Assembly (NCBI GenBank): GCA_963691705.1 | Contig: OY829538.1 | Location: 76,142,781-76,206,780 of the forward strand | Origin: Viola odorata | Lineage: Eukaryota; Streptophyta; Magnoliopsida; Malpighiales; Violaceae | Reading direction: 5' to 3' | DNA length: 64,000 nt | In this document: positions 43,594-55,652 of the stretch, piece by piece | Numbering within the stretch: the stretch's first letter is position 1 | Layout: each line of letters opens with the position of its first letter | The notes under the pieces: generated by a model | Database searches by the model: none | What the model was told of the DNA's origin: nothing | What the model saw: the letters and a program-made list of their open reading frames with translations, nothing else | Translations under genes and position numbers: made by a program

Positions 43594-44845
43594 ATTGGGG
43601 ATGTGACAGGTAAGCAAGGAACTTGGGAGAGAATTATAAGGGCAGAATATGGGGTCAATTCTATTGGGGATGTGTGGCGTTCGGAAAAAGGGGCGACCTC
43701 CTCGATGTGGGCGGATATGCTTGCAGTTTGTGGTAGAAATGGCTCGGGGTTTGATATATGAACTTCTCAGGTGATGATCAAGGTCGGGAATGGAGCTCAT
43801 GTGAAGGCATGGTGAGATCCTTGGGCTGATAGAATTCCCCTGGCCTTAAAGCATCCCCGGCTATATCAACTAGCGACGAACAAGTTGGGGACGATCAGGG
43901 ACAACGGTTCATGGTCAGAAGGGGTTTGGGAATGGAATTTCAGATGGCGTAGAGCTCTGTTCGATTGGGAGTTGGATGAGGTTAGGGATATGCAGCGTCA
44001 GATACCCCAACCGTTGGTCGGCGAAGTAATGGATAAGATTATGTGGAAGCTAGATGGTTCTGGCAAGTATATAGTTAATTCCTTCTGCAGAGAGAGAGCG
44101 AGGTGGAATGGGTTGCCCGACAGAGACAAGTATCTTCAGCAATGTTGGAAGGCAAAGGTTCCTCACAGGGCTCAAATTTTTACTTGGTTCGCCTTGAATA
44201 ACGGGATTGCTACTAGGGACTTCCTGCGGCATAGATCCATTATTAATATAGATAGCGATAGGTGCCCTCTGTGTGGAGAAACTGAGGAAACGGTTGATCA
44301 TCTCATTCTCCACTGTAAGTTTACTCTTCAAATTTGGACGTCGATTTTGAGGTGGGCGGGTATGCAGTGGGTGACTCCTAAGTCAATGTTAGCCCACTGG
44401 GAGAGTTGGTCGTCGCTGCTGTTGTGTAACAAAAAGGTTGTCCAAGATAGCTGGTCGATTCTTCTTTATGCCGGGTGTTACTCAATTTGGCTTCAACGGA
44501 ATAAAGTGGTCTTCAATGAAGGTAGGTGTTGCTCCTTCGGCTGTCTGAACCTCATCTTCAGTACTTGGCAGCAGTGGTTGCTGACCTTGGACCCTCGTTT
44601 TCCCTATTCTCATTCTCAGATGATCATTGGTCCGGATTGGCTGTATGGGTTAGGATGATGGTATTGTTTGTCGTTTCTGTTTTATTGTTTCGTTGCAGCT
44701 TCTATTGTTGAGAAGCTAGTGAGTGTTTTTCTGCAGGTAGCTTGACTACCTGCTCTGTTTCTCTCTGTATTGGTTCGTGCTTTTTTGGTCATTTGTAATG
44801 ACTGTACTCTAATATATACATATATATTCCTGCTTATTAAAAAAA
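43594..44845 (+). mobile_element. 5'-truncated LINE with 15-bp TSD
   Basis: AGAAAATTTAATTTT occurs at 43579-43593 and 44846-44860. The 3' end has the hairpin GTCATT-TGT-AATGAC (44788-44802), a short TA-rich tract, CCTGCTTATT and an A-run. Confidence 0.95.
43600..44658 (+). pseudogene. LINE ORF2 C-terminal part
   Basis: Starts within the post-RT region (GKQGTWERIIRAEYG) with two stops, a TGA near 43759 and a TGA near 43815, then an open frame 43885-44658. It contains WNFRWRRALFDWELDEV, WKLDGSGKYIVNSFC and a zinc-RVT-type motif CPLCGETEETVDHLILHC with Cys/His ligands in place (about 44262-44315), then WLQRNKVVFNEG and a FPYSHSQM ending. No RT palm is included because of 5' truncation. Confidence 0.88.
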
Positions 44846-44860
44846 AGAAAATTTAATTTT

Positions 44861-46049
44861 GAAAGAGAAATATCAACCTTGGTATATAATCCTCGGTAAA
44901 AAGGATTAGCAAGTACTATTAATTTGTTGTTTTTTGTTTATTTATGTGCCTACTATCTTTTGGTGAACAATTCCAAAGGTGGTTGACTCGAAGATACGTT
45001 AGCACCTGAAGAAGCTCTCCAAAACAAAATAATGCACTTTTTTTCCTTTTTTACTTTTTTTCTTTTCTTCCTCCCTCGCCTGCACGACGTCATCATCTTT
45101 GCTTCTTCTTCAACAAACACCAAACTAAATCTTTTAGATCCGCCACCACCCACCAGCCCCTCCTCTACCATCTTCCATCCCCGCGGCTCCGACCAGTCCT
45201 CTACTTGCAACAACAACTCATGAATAACAGAAAGGTAGATCTTTCTGGTCTAGATCTGGCGGTAGTAGATCTGATTCGTGGGTTGTGAGTTTTGGGTCCA
45301 ACTTTTTCCTCCTTGTCCTCACCACGCCACTGCTCGTCTCGAAGAGGCATTGGAAGAGAGTAAATTTGACGTTGATAGTAAGTATTAAAGGAGAAAATAT
45401 ATGAAAAAACTCAGATCTGGAATATTATTATTTGTTTTCTTTATTTTTCCGTGGGTAGATAAATGGAATTTAGGGTTCAGATTATCTGTGGGATAATGAG
45501 GTGCAGAACCGGTGGTGGTGGTGGATGATGGCGTTCATGTTAATGATGGTGATGGTCATTTGATGAATTGATGATGGTGGTGTGAGAGCATGATGAAGGT
45601 GGGTTTGGCAGGGAGGTGGCGAAGATGGAGAAATTTAGGTGGAAAAAAAATGTTTTTTTATTTTTTATTTTCTAAAAATATTTTTAAAATAAATTTATTA
45701 AAATACTATTATTTTGTACATCTGATATGCCATGTAGGTATATCCGACGTCATTTTATGATGAATTGATGACAGAGTAGAAAGACGAACAATATACTTTT
45801 ATCGGATAAAAAGATGATATTAAACAATATTAAAGAGTAGAGGAGAAAAAAATATGATTATCCCATTAAACTTCATTGACTTTGGAAAACAGAATGTATA
45901 CCTTTACTAACATGTAATGTCTACGTTTTGCCATTTGGATATTGGCTATTGCTATTTTTGGATTTTAATTGCCGTACAGGTTATATTCATGTTTACAAGG
46001 GGTTTCAGGATAGAAATTTACATGATTTTCTGTTTGGGTATTGATTTCT
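44861..46049. other. Intergenic, no gene supported
   Basis: A pyrimidine-rich/purine-rich block at 45030-45230 gives short open frames on both strands, and 45500-45650 is rich in GATGGTGATG-like words. Neither has gene-like features. The upstream region of the broken second copy would fall here. Confidence 0.4.
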
Positions 46050-46111
46050 TGGATTTTAGCGACAACATGAAGGCCCTGCAGTTCCAGTGGGGGTGTTTTG
46101 AACAGAACTGA
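46050..46111 (+). pseudogene. Possible decayed exon 1 of the second seven-exon gene copy
   Basis: Reads ...MKALQFQWGCFEQN, loosely resembling TLEWQGACFKEN near the end of exon 1 of the intact gene. The stop and missing signal peptide show that, if real, only a scrap remains. Weak evidence. Confidence 0.25.
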
Positions 46112-46279
46112 TATTTTTCCTTTTGCTTTCATGAATTTTCATCCACTATATCCTGTGATCCCTTTGGTTGTTCTTTTTTGGGTGTGGCAACTATTTTAAC
46201 TACAGCATTCATACTTATGTGCTTGTGTCTTGCAGTTTGGGGTCTTGTAGTGTATTTATTCAGTTATTTTTCTGTCCAG

Positions 46280-49200
46280 GTTAGCATTTCTCTTAGCTGG
46301 GCTTGCATTGATCTATATATCTTTGCCACACCTTATCGCGTGACATGGGATTATTATATTTTATCTCGGGAGCATACATTAGACTTTAAGGAGTGGGAAA
46401 GCAGAGCTGAGTATGAATATGTAAGTTGCATCTGATTCTGGATTTACCGCATTTATTTGTTTTCTTTGAGGCCCAATTTTAGTTACCTCTGTGGCTTTTC
46501 TTTCAATGTAATTAGGTGAAACATAAGGAGTTTCGATTTTCCTTTTGAAAGCGGGGCTTCTTGGAACTCTTGAAGCACTGTGGGATGTTTTTCCCTTATT
46601 TACAAATACTGCATGGGGAGAGAATTCTAATCTTAGGTTCCTTGAAATGCACATGGGGGCCACCTTTGAACCTCGCCCTCAGCCCTGGGTTGCCAACATC
46701 AGTGTGGATGATATTCACTCTGGGGATTTCCTTGCGCTATCAAAAATTCGTGGGAGGTGGGGTGGTTTTGAGACACTGGAGAAGTGGGTCACTGGATCTT
46801 ATGCTGGTCACACTTCCGTTTTTTTGAGGGATTCTGAAGGAAAACTATGGGTCTGCGAATCAGGACATGAAAATGAGAAGGTAAACATAATACATAAGGA
46901 ATGTAGGTTCTACTCCATTGCTTTTTAGGTTGAACAGTTAACTGATATTAATTGTTTACTTAGAACCAAAGTGATGCAAATCTCCTAGCATGTCAGTGAA
47001 AGTACCCTCCTGCCATGTTTAAGGATTAGTCCCATATTTTCCACTAATTTATGTGGGGGTCACTCTAATGTTGCTATTTGTTGGCTCCCACATTTTGGGT
47101 AAATACATGGTGGCATTTAGAAATGCTCTGGCATAGTCCTGCAGATCCTGAAGATTTTGGCCCCTCCATTAGTAATATATTTGTTTGGTTCTTTCCATTT
47201 TCTCCCTCTTGTATCGGGCCTTATCTTTACGAAGTTAACTATATGTCACGGACCACAAAATGAGACGTCTATTACTACAAGCAGCAAATTGAACTGCCCT
47301 GGTTCTGCCTTTGCTATTGCACTTCATTTTTATTTTTATTTATTCAAATTTGACTGATGAGTGAATCTTAACATTTGCTTTTGGATCTTGTCACCCTTGT
47401 TTTTCTTGGTTTAAAGAAATAATATGGCCTAGGATACCATGCACAAGTGTAATGCTGCGGCACATCATCTGTTTTTATTTTGACAAATACTCGAGTAGTT
47501 CTCCATATTTTTACCTTTTCACTGTAAATCTTGGCAGGGAGAAGATGTTGTTGCTGTGTTATCATGGGATGAATGGTGGGAATTTGAGCAGAATAAGGAT
47601 CAGTCCAATCCTCATATTGCATTTCTTCCTCTACATCCTGATTTACGGGCAAGGTTTAATGAGACTGCTGCATGGGAGTATGCATTAAGCATGAATGGCA
47701 AGCCTTATGGATTTCATAACTTGATCTTTAGCTGGATAGACACTTTAGAGGGGAACTATCCACCACCATTGGATGCTCATCTGGTATGGAAATTACTGGG
47801 TTTCACTACTGCTGTCATTTCTTACATCCTTCGTCTCATTGTAGTTGTTTTCTTTTCCTGGTTGTGTGGTATTATCTTCTAGCTTACCAAACCTCTAAAT
47901 CCGAATCATTATCGAAGATTTGATTTCTATGGTAAACATGATTTCTAGATGAAAGGCATGAGGTAAAGCATCGTTTAACCAATTGTTTATATGCATAGTT
48001 TGACAATCAAGAGTGCCTTTGGCATCTTATGAATAATGCTTGGTCTGAGAGTCACTGATTCTATGTCATCTTTTCTGTAGGGTGGGAACAGAAATAGTCC
48101 AGTTTCTAGTTCATGTTGGTTCAAATAAGTCTTCTGTTTTCATTTCGAGTTAACTATTATGATCCTTTTCAACAGAAAGGCCCATGATACAGGCTAGGCT
48201 GTTGAAACAATTTTTTTCTTAACAAATTAAAAGAATTAAAAGGTAACTATTTAAATATTTTATTATATGGTCTTTTTATAAATAAAATCATATTAAAAGA
48301 AGTTTACTTTTTTTACTCTATATTTCCTATCTATATAAATATTGATTCGTTGGTTGGAATATTAAGTTGGACAATTAGTTGAAGGCCGTTAATTTAGTTT
48401 CATTTCCTTAACTAAATATATTAATTTTGAGATTTAAAGGTTGCGAGATAATTAGAGTAGCTGCACTAACTGGAATCTTGATTGGTGTCTGTACATGCTT
48501 ATTAACATGCTTGCTAATTTACCCAGGTATAGAGAGACTGCTTTTGGTATTTGTTCTTGTCAGAAAATTTGAGCTGTATATTGAATCCTCCAAGTTTTAG
48601 TGATTCACGTGGCAAATTTTTGGTTTATCTGAAACTTAATTAGCTTTATAAATCAAAAGAAACTTCTAAGTTTCTAAAAACAATTCCTGTGTTTGACTTA
48701 CCAGCTTTAATTTTATGCACTTTTCTTGGGTTGAATCCTCTTCGGTTTGACCTTCATCTTGGTGGTTGTGCAGATTGCTTCTTTTATGACTGTTTGGAAT
48801 CAAATAGAACCTGACTATGCTGGTAACTTGTTGAATGAAGCATTGAACAAGCGACTTGGAAGTGAGGTACTTCTCAATTTGTCCTTTATTCTTATCAATG
48901 TGCTATTTGGTTGAGTTAGCTCATGAAAAGAACTTTTGAGTCAATTGTATTTGATTTAAACAAGTGAATCTGCTATACTGGCCCAACAAAATTGGAGTGT
49001 TATTTATACTTTCATCTTCCAATTTCAACTGGCAACCTACGATTTCAGCAGTTTTATCATGAGATATCAACATCATAGATCAGTTATTGATGATATCTAC
49101 ATCATGGATTAGTTGTTGATGACATAATCATGTTTGACGAAACAAAGAGGATCTTACCCTCAAGTTTTGGACTGTTGGCTCTTTTATCTGAGTGTGTGAG

Positions 49201-49853
49201 AGTGCACATTTGTCATTCATGCAACTGGGTGTAGATCACCTTTTAAATGGCATCTTTGATTCCTCCAAAAACTCAACTAATGTTGTGCTTCATCCAGGGC
49301 CTTTCTCTTCCTGATATCTTGGTAGAAGTTGAAAGACGCGGGTCATGATTTGGTCAATTGTTAACAATTCCTGAGCAAGATGATTGGCTGTATAGTGATG
49401 GGAAGTCCACCTCCTGTGTCGCCTTCATTCTGCAAATGTACAAGGCAGCCGGGCTCTTTGGTCCAAATCCAGACGCTATACAAGTGACTGGGTTCACGGT
49501 AGGTATTTCAGACACCTATGTGACTTTAATAAAGAAATTGATATTTTGCATCATTGTTAAGTATGTACAACACTCAGACACTCTGCAAGGTGGTTTTTCG
49601 TGGTCTTTGCTTATTCAATCTTATATGTGAAACGCAGATCAAAGATGCTTATATGCTCCAGTTTTTGTAGAACAACTCAAGTCGCCTGCCAAAGTGGTGC
49701 AATGAAGGGGATAATGTGGAGATGCCGTTCTGTCAAATCCTAGGGAAGTATCGAATGGAACTACCAGGATACAATACCATGGATCCTTATCCTCATATGA
49801 ATGAAAGGTGTCCATCACTCCCTCCAAAGTACCTTAGGCCGCAGAATTGCTAA
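46280..49853 (+). pseudogene. Broken tandem copy of the seven-exon gene
   Basis: Exons 2-7 at 46280-46420, 46516-46880, 47538-47783, 48774-48866, 49298-49498 and 49638-49853, with the same phases and, except exon 3, exactly the same lengths as in the intact copy. Exon 3 has a one-base deletion near 46530 (AAGGAGTTTCG where AAGGGAGTTTCG would keep frame). TGA at 49346-49348 in exon 6 and TAG at 49668-49670 in exon 7 truncate it further, and no proper exon 1 is found. The His (GSYAGHTSVFL) and Cys (STSCVAFILQMYKAAGLF) of the putative active site are still encoded. Splice sites are intact, so it may be transcribed. The sequence is diverged from the intact copy, so this is an old duplicate that died later. 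Confidence 0.88.
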
Positions 49854-50242
49854 GGAGTTTCAACTTCATCTTCTGCTACGCTCTTGGTTAGAGGTACTAC
49901 TTTGCTTCTATTCCTTGATTATGAGGATCAGAGGATGTATTGAAATCTAGTATAAATATGATCTTTCCAGTTTCGTAGACAGGAAAAAGAAAAATCGGGT
50001 GATGTTATTTTGTACTAAAAAACGTCGTCATTTACCTATGTTTACATGTATATATTCATTTGTTTACATTGTAATGTGCTGTATTTTGATTGATTGATTC
50101 ATGGTTATACTATTATCTTAAAAGATGTGGTTACATTCGTGAGTTAATATGCAAAAGTATGTAGAAGGAAAGAAAAGAGTAGTTGAGTAAGATTTTGACT
50201 ATATAGTAATCTATGTTGTTTCAACTTTTGGGTATTGCCTTC
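49854..50242. other. Intergenic, no gene seen
   Basis: Likely 3' UTR of the broken gene followed by AT-rich DNA. Its end (50227-50242) is the left target duplication of the next insertion. Confidence 0.45.
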
Positions 50243-50520
50243 TTCGCGTCCAATCCCATTGCCTTCTTCTGATTCAGGCTGTTCGCTCCAACTCCCACAC
50301 CCACACCCACACCCATTCCAGTTTGGGAGTCATTGCTGTTGATATTAATCGTCTGGCCGTTTCTTTTAGTCTTTGCAATTTTGTGCATGTTCGTAGAACT
50401 GCTAATGTTGATGCCCATGTTCTTGCTAGAAGAGCTAATCGGGTGATTCAGGATGGTTTGTGTCGTGAGCAATTTGATTATTTCTTAAATCCATATTAAT
50501 GAAAAGTAAAAAAAAAAAAA
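50243..50520 (+). mobile_element. Very short LINE tail encoding an RNase H C-terminus
   Basis: TTTGGGTATTGCCTTC flanks it at 50227-50242 and 50521-50536, and it ends in an A-run (50508-50520), so it is a 5'-truncated retroposed copy. Frame from about 50314 reads LGVIAVDINRLAVSFSLC, FVHVRRTANVDAHVLARRA, ending NPY at a TAA near 50500; this is the C-terminal part of a plant RVT_3-type RNase H (the HV-R-xAN-xAH-LA pattern). The family therefore differs from the other LINEs here. A (CCCACA)n tract lies at about 50295-50312. Confidence 0.85.
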
Positions 50521-50536
50521 TTTGGGTATTGCCTTC

Positions 50537-51439
50537 AAAATTTTACTGTCATCTTTGCTCGTGATGGGTGCTACTGCTATTCCGAGTTGAGTGTAAACCG
50601 TGAGATGACACACCGAAAGGAGCTCGTAGTTTTCGTATGTTATGCTAGTGTTAGAAGCAGTAGAGTATGTAGTTGTATTTCCCATGTTACCCCCCCTTGT
50701 ATGAGGTACTAGCTCTTAAGATATAATAGTGCCTTAATTACCAGCCACGTGGAAATGACAACTAAAGTGCCTCTTTTTTTAATTATTTATTTTTCTTCCG
50801 TCGACATCAATTGCACCACGTGATCATTTGTTGTTTAATTTATTTTTTTCTCATTTAATCTCTAGTTTTGGAAATAAAGTTGATACTTTTTGCTGTCACA
50901 TGCTAATAATTTCTCATCCAGGACTATATATATCATCTGTCATTGCTTCCGGGTTAAAATGAAAGGAGCTGGTCATTTGTGTTAAATGAAGAAAAGTGAG
51001 CAAGACAGTGCATCAAGATGTCTGGTCTGTGTGTTGACGTTGAGGCTTCCCGACCGAAATTCGAATAAAACCCTTTAGTTCTTTGTTATTGTAGTGCCGG
51101 ACCATCACCCCCATGTTCGCAAGGTCAGCCTGCAAATTTAAGTTCAAGCGCCTTCTAGAAGGTCAAAACTGTAACAAGAAGCTTCGAAATTAAATAAAAG
51201 GACGAAATTATTACGAGTAACGAGTACTATTTGATCCTAAGTGCTATACGACCTAGTTTTACAAAGTTATTATAAGAAACCACCAGTAAGTATACTGCAA
51301 TTTAGTATCTGATCTTCATCTCAAATTCTCAACTTACCTAAAACAGGAAAGTTATTATAGATGGAATCATAACTCCTGAGAATTCTACTGTTTGCGACTC
51401 CAAGGAAAAATGAAAGCAAAATCAACTAAAATAGATGCA
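50537..51439. other. Intergenic, no gene seen
   Basis: Contains CCACGTGG-like words near 50740 and 50815 but no gene or repeat that I can define. Confidence 0.4.
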
Positions 51440-51450
51440 CAATGTAATTG

Positions 51451-51984
51451 GGTAAAAGCTAAAAAACAACCCTGAACTTTAAAGTTTTATTTAATCGCAA
51501 CCCTGAACTTTTATTTTGTTAAATTACAACCCTGAATTTTGCCAAAATTGTTAAAATACCCCCCTACCGTGACAGAAATTTGACGTGGCATCGTTATGTG
51601 CCACATCAACCCCTGGTACATTAGCACGTCAGCTCGCCACGTCAGCTCGCCACATTTAAAAAAAATATAATTTTGTTTAATTACAACCCTGAACTTTTAT
51701 TTTGTTTAATTACAACCCTGAACTTTAATGTTTTGATTAATCACAACCCTACCACATGGAGTCTGACATGGCAGGTTGCAAACGTGGCGAGCTGATGTGG
51801 CAATGTTCCAGGGGCTGACGTGGCACATAACGTCGGTCAAAGGTGCCACGTCAGATTTCTGTCACGGTAGGGGGGTATTTTAACAATTTTGGCAAAGTTC
51901 AGGGTTGTAATTTAACAAAATAAAAGTTTAGGGTTGCGATTAAATAAAACTTTAAAGTTCAGGGTTGTTTTTTAGTTTTTACCC
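51451..51984. mobile_element. MULE-like MITE with 11-bp TSD
   Basis: CAATGTAATTG at 51440-51450 and 51985-51995. Terminal inverted repeats of more than 130 bp, starting GGTAAAAGCTAAAAAACAAC and rich in AACCCTGAAC words. The inner arms carry CTACCGTGACAGAAATTTGA and several ACGTGGC/GCCACGT motifs. Long TIRs and 9-11 bp TSD point to Mutator-like elements. Confidence 0.9.
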
Positions 51985-51995
51985 CAATGTAATTG

Positions 51996-53435
51996 CATCA
52001 TAATTGGCAAGCTACCAAAACAAGAATATTGGAATAAAGCTTTTCTTTAACCGTATAAAAACACAAGTACATTCAGACCCAACCACGATTGCAATAGGTG
52101 TAAATTAATTCTATTATTTTTCTGAATTTTTTAAATTAAATTTATTTTTTTCTGAATTTTTAAAATTAATTAAAATATTTAATACATAATTGTAAAAAAA
52201 AATAGGTTTTTAAAAAAAAAACTGTTGTAGCAGGTCATTTATTAGTTTTAACAACCAAATTTAACGGAGAGAGGCAATTTGCCGGAAACTTTTAGTACAA
52301 AGGGGTGTGGATAAATTTTTAAAAGATAAAAATAAAGTTTATTTTTCGCGATAGTATAGGAGCATTTAACCTATTACCCCTTATTATTAATAAGGGCTCA
52401 CCACCACACCATTAGCTTCTTCTTCTTCTTTTTTCACAAGAAGAATGATTTTATGGATTGGGCCCAAGCTCAGTAATGGAAGTTCAACCCAAAGAGGTTC
52501 CGGATACTAACTAAAACACTCCCATCACAATTTTATCATTTGTTTTGGTAATTTTCCCTCGAGTTTCTAAGGTTAATTCAAGCATTATTGGATTTTCAAA
52601 AGATAACAATTTTTATATGAAAATAAATTATTTATTTTAGATCCTATTGGTAAATTAATTTTGGTCATTAGAAATAGATAATGTAATTTAATAGAATTTT
52701 AATATTGTTCTAAAGTATTATAACCAACCATATATATTCTTAAGCATATTAATAATAATCATTAATAGATAATATAGTTTAATAGTATCTAAATATTGTT
52801 CTAAGGTATTATAATCAACATATAAATTATTAAGCATAATAATAATAATTATTAATTATAAAGTAATTTTATATTTTTTCTTACTTGATTTGTTTGATTA
52901 GGAGCTCATACTCATATAATTCATCAACTTTTTTATTTTTAATTCTTGTTCCATTCTTTTTCTTTTTTTTTTGCTTTTTAGAAAATAAAGTGTGATGAAA
53001 CACATGTGGTCTATTTCATGAGGTGGAAATTGAATCCAGCCCCAACCAAGTAAAAAAGAGTCTTAGTCATTTAGTTTTATGTTTAAAACAATTAAATTTA
53101 AGTTGTTAGGAATTATCTTGCAATTGCTTTGACCCAATTTTAACACTTGTTACATGTTGCTTGATCCTTACCCATGTGAGATACATTTTTCCGGTACTTT
53201 TTACATAATTCATACCAAGGTTATTTTTTATTGATAATTTCGATAATAATTGTTGTTAGAATATAGAAACACTGCACAACAATAATATGAGTTAATTTTT
53301 GATTTCGTAGTGTGTTTGTGTGTGAGTGAGAGCCTCTCCCTCTTGCCTCTATTTATAGACCTGAGTTGATCAATTAAGAGTATATTAACACTTCCATTAT
53401 TGTAACAAATCGCCTGATTTCTTGTTTATAGATCA
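51996..53435. other. AT-rich intergenic, no gene seen
   Basis: Two related ~60 bp words recur at about 52660-52760 and 52765-52850 (TAATATTGTTCTAAAGTATTATAA type). No coding region is supported. Confidence 0.45.
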
Positions 53436-53445
53436 ATTAATCAAT

Positions 53446-54796
53446 GGCAAAAAAACATAAATGGCCTCTGAACTTTAATTAAATGATTAATGAAAACCCT
53501 CAATTATTTTTTTATTTAATTATAACCCTACGAATCGAACATTTTGACAAAATACAACTCTACCGTCACAGAAATCTGACGTGGCGACATTATCTTCCAC
53601 GTCATACATGTTTCACATGCCACGTCGTCGAGCCACGTCAGAATCTTGCCACCTCACATCTCCACATCATGCTTGGGCCCACCACTTACTTAATTTAAAA
53701 ATCCAGAAAATTAATATAATTAATTTAAAAAATTAAGAAAAATAATATAATTAATTTAAAAAATCCAGAAAATTAATATAATTAATTTCAAAAATTCAGA
53801 AAATTAATATAATTAATTTCAAAAATAACTTAAATCCAGAAAATTAATTTTAAAAATCCAGAAAATTAATATAATTAATTTTAAAAATTCATAAAAATAA
53901 TATAATTAATTTCAAAAATTCAGAAAAATAATATAATTAATTTAAAAATACAGAAAATTAATATAATTAATTTAAAATATTAATAAAAATAATATAATTA
54001 ATTTCAAAATTCTGGAAAATTAATATAATTAATTTAAAAAATTAATAATATTAATTTAATTAATTTAAAAAATCCAGAAAATTAATATAATTAATTTAAA
54101 AAATTCAGAAAAATAATATAATTAATTTTAAAAATCCAGAAAATTAATATAATTAATTTAAAAAATTAAGAAAATTAATATAATTAATTTAAAAAATTCA
54201 GAAAAATAATATAATTAATTTCAAAAATCCATAAAATTAATATAATTAATTTAAAAAAATTCAGAAAATAATATAAATAATTTTAAAAGAGCAGAAAAAT
54301 TATATAATTAATTTTAAAATTCAAAAAAATAATTTAATTAATTTAAAAAATTCAGAAAATTAATATAATTAATTACAAAAATCTAGAAAATTAATATAAT
54401 CCCTCTCCAATTAAATCCAAATCCTATCTCTGCCAAATAAATTCTGCCAAATCCGATCCAAACCCAAATGCATTTCCTTGCTCCGATCCGCATCCGAGAC
54501 CATCAACTAGCCGGACAGATGGCAGTGGCTTTTCTTTCTTGAAATTAAGTAAGTAAGTGGTGGGCCCAAGCATGATGTGGATATGTAAGGTGGCAAGATT
54601 CTGACGTGGCTCGACGACGTGGCATGTGAAACATGTATGACGTGGAATATAACGTCGCCACGTTAAATTTCTGTGACGGTAGGGTTGTATTTTTTCAAAA
54701 CGCTCGATTCGCAGGGTTGTAATTAAACAAAAAAATAGTTCAAGATTGACATTAATCATTTAATTAAAGTTTAGGAGCCATTTATGTCTTTTTGCC
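53446..54796. mobile_element. MULE-like MITE carrying a minisatellite, 10-bp TSD
   Basis: ATTAATCAAT at 53436-53445 and 54797-54806. TIRs of about 250 bp begin GGCAAAAARACATAAATGGC, with ACGTGGC-rich inner arms and CTACCGTCACAGAAATCTGA, related to the element at 51451-51984. Between the arms lies a long AT-rich tandem array and, near 54400-54520, a short non-repeat stretch with no gene. Confidence 0.92.
53695..54400. repeat. ~31-bp AT-rich minisatellite inside the MITE
   Basis: Some twenty copies of a variable unit of about 31 bases centred on CAGAAAATTAATATAATTAA. Variants exchange CC/TC/AG before AGAAAA. Only the arms flanking it look like ordinary element sequence. Confidence 0.9.
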
Positions 54797-54875
54797 ATTA
54801 ATCAATTAATGCATGCATACATGAAACATGTGCATCTCATTTCTACAAAAGACAACCTATATATTCACCTGTCGT

Positions 54876-55503
54876 CAGTGGCGGAGCCAGGATTCGATGA
54901 TTGGGGGGCGAGATTAGTAATGGATCTAGGATTTGTATTCAGGGGAGCTGCTCTCGAAATTTTTTTTTTTTAGTATTTTAAAGAGAAGGCAAACGAGTTA
55001 AACGAAAAATTGAAAAAATGCTTAACAATATTTGTATCCGTCACTAAATAACAAATATTTAGGTAAACTTAACAAAAAGATAAATAAGAAGACTATCTTG
55101 CCAATGAGAGCACTGATGGTTTGTTCATCTAGTATCACGTTTGAATTGGCAACGACCTTCGATGTTGCATTTTTTGCCGTTGGATTTATGGTTCTTCGTT
55201 AGTTTCATGCTCTAAGTTTTATATGGTTTAAGTTGAAACTGATTCTGTGAATCTATTTAGTTTCACTCTTTAAGTTGGATATACTATTTGTTAGATTTGA
55301 AGTTTTATAATTGGATAAAGAGCACGAGTTAATAACCATAGCTAATCATCTTGCAGAGAATGATTTTATTGTAATGGTGGGTGTTAAAATGTTAGTACTA
55401 AGTTATTCCACTGCATGAACTATTTTTTTTTTTTTACTACTGACATATATTAAAAAATATGGGGGGCATAGCTCCCTCTAGTCCCCACGTAGCTCCGCCA
55501 TTG
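54876..55503. mobile_element. hAT-type MITE (CAGTGGCGGAGC family), 8-bp TSD
   Basis: CCTGTCGT at 54868-54875 and 55504-55511. Termini CAGTGGCGGAGCCAGG and GTAGCTCCGCCATTG are inverted. GGGGGGC runs lie just inside both ends. The interior has no transposase. Confidence 0.9.
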
Positions 55504-55652
55504 CCTGTCGTAATTCAAATCATTCATGTGTGCCTACTTGTTTAAAATATAGAAAGTACAGACACAGTTATACCCATAGGAACGGCATCTTTTGAAATCA
55601 GAATCCAATCCAGCTGGCTGGCTACTTGTGAAAAACACTGTCCTCTCCACAT

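Noticed and set aside
45032..45223. Small secreted protein gene
   Set aside because: Pyrimidine-rich DNA gives hydrophobic codons on one strand and Lys-rich codons on the other. No conserved features or neighbouring exons are seen.
53695..54400. CRISPR-like regular repeat array
   Set aside because: Units are contiguous variable tandem copies without spacers, in plant DNA and inside a MITE.
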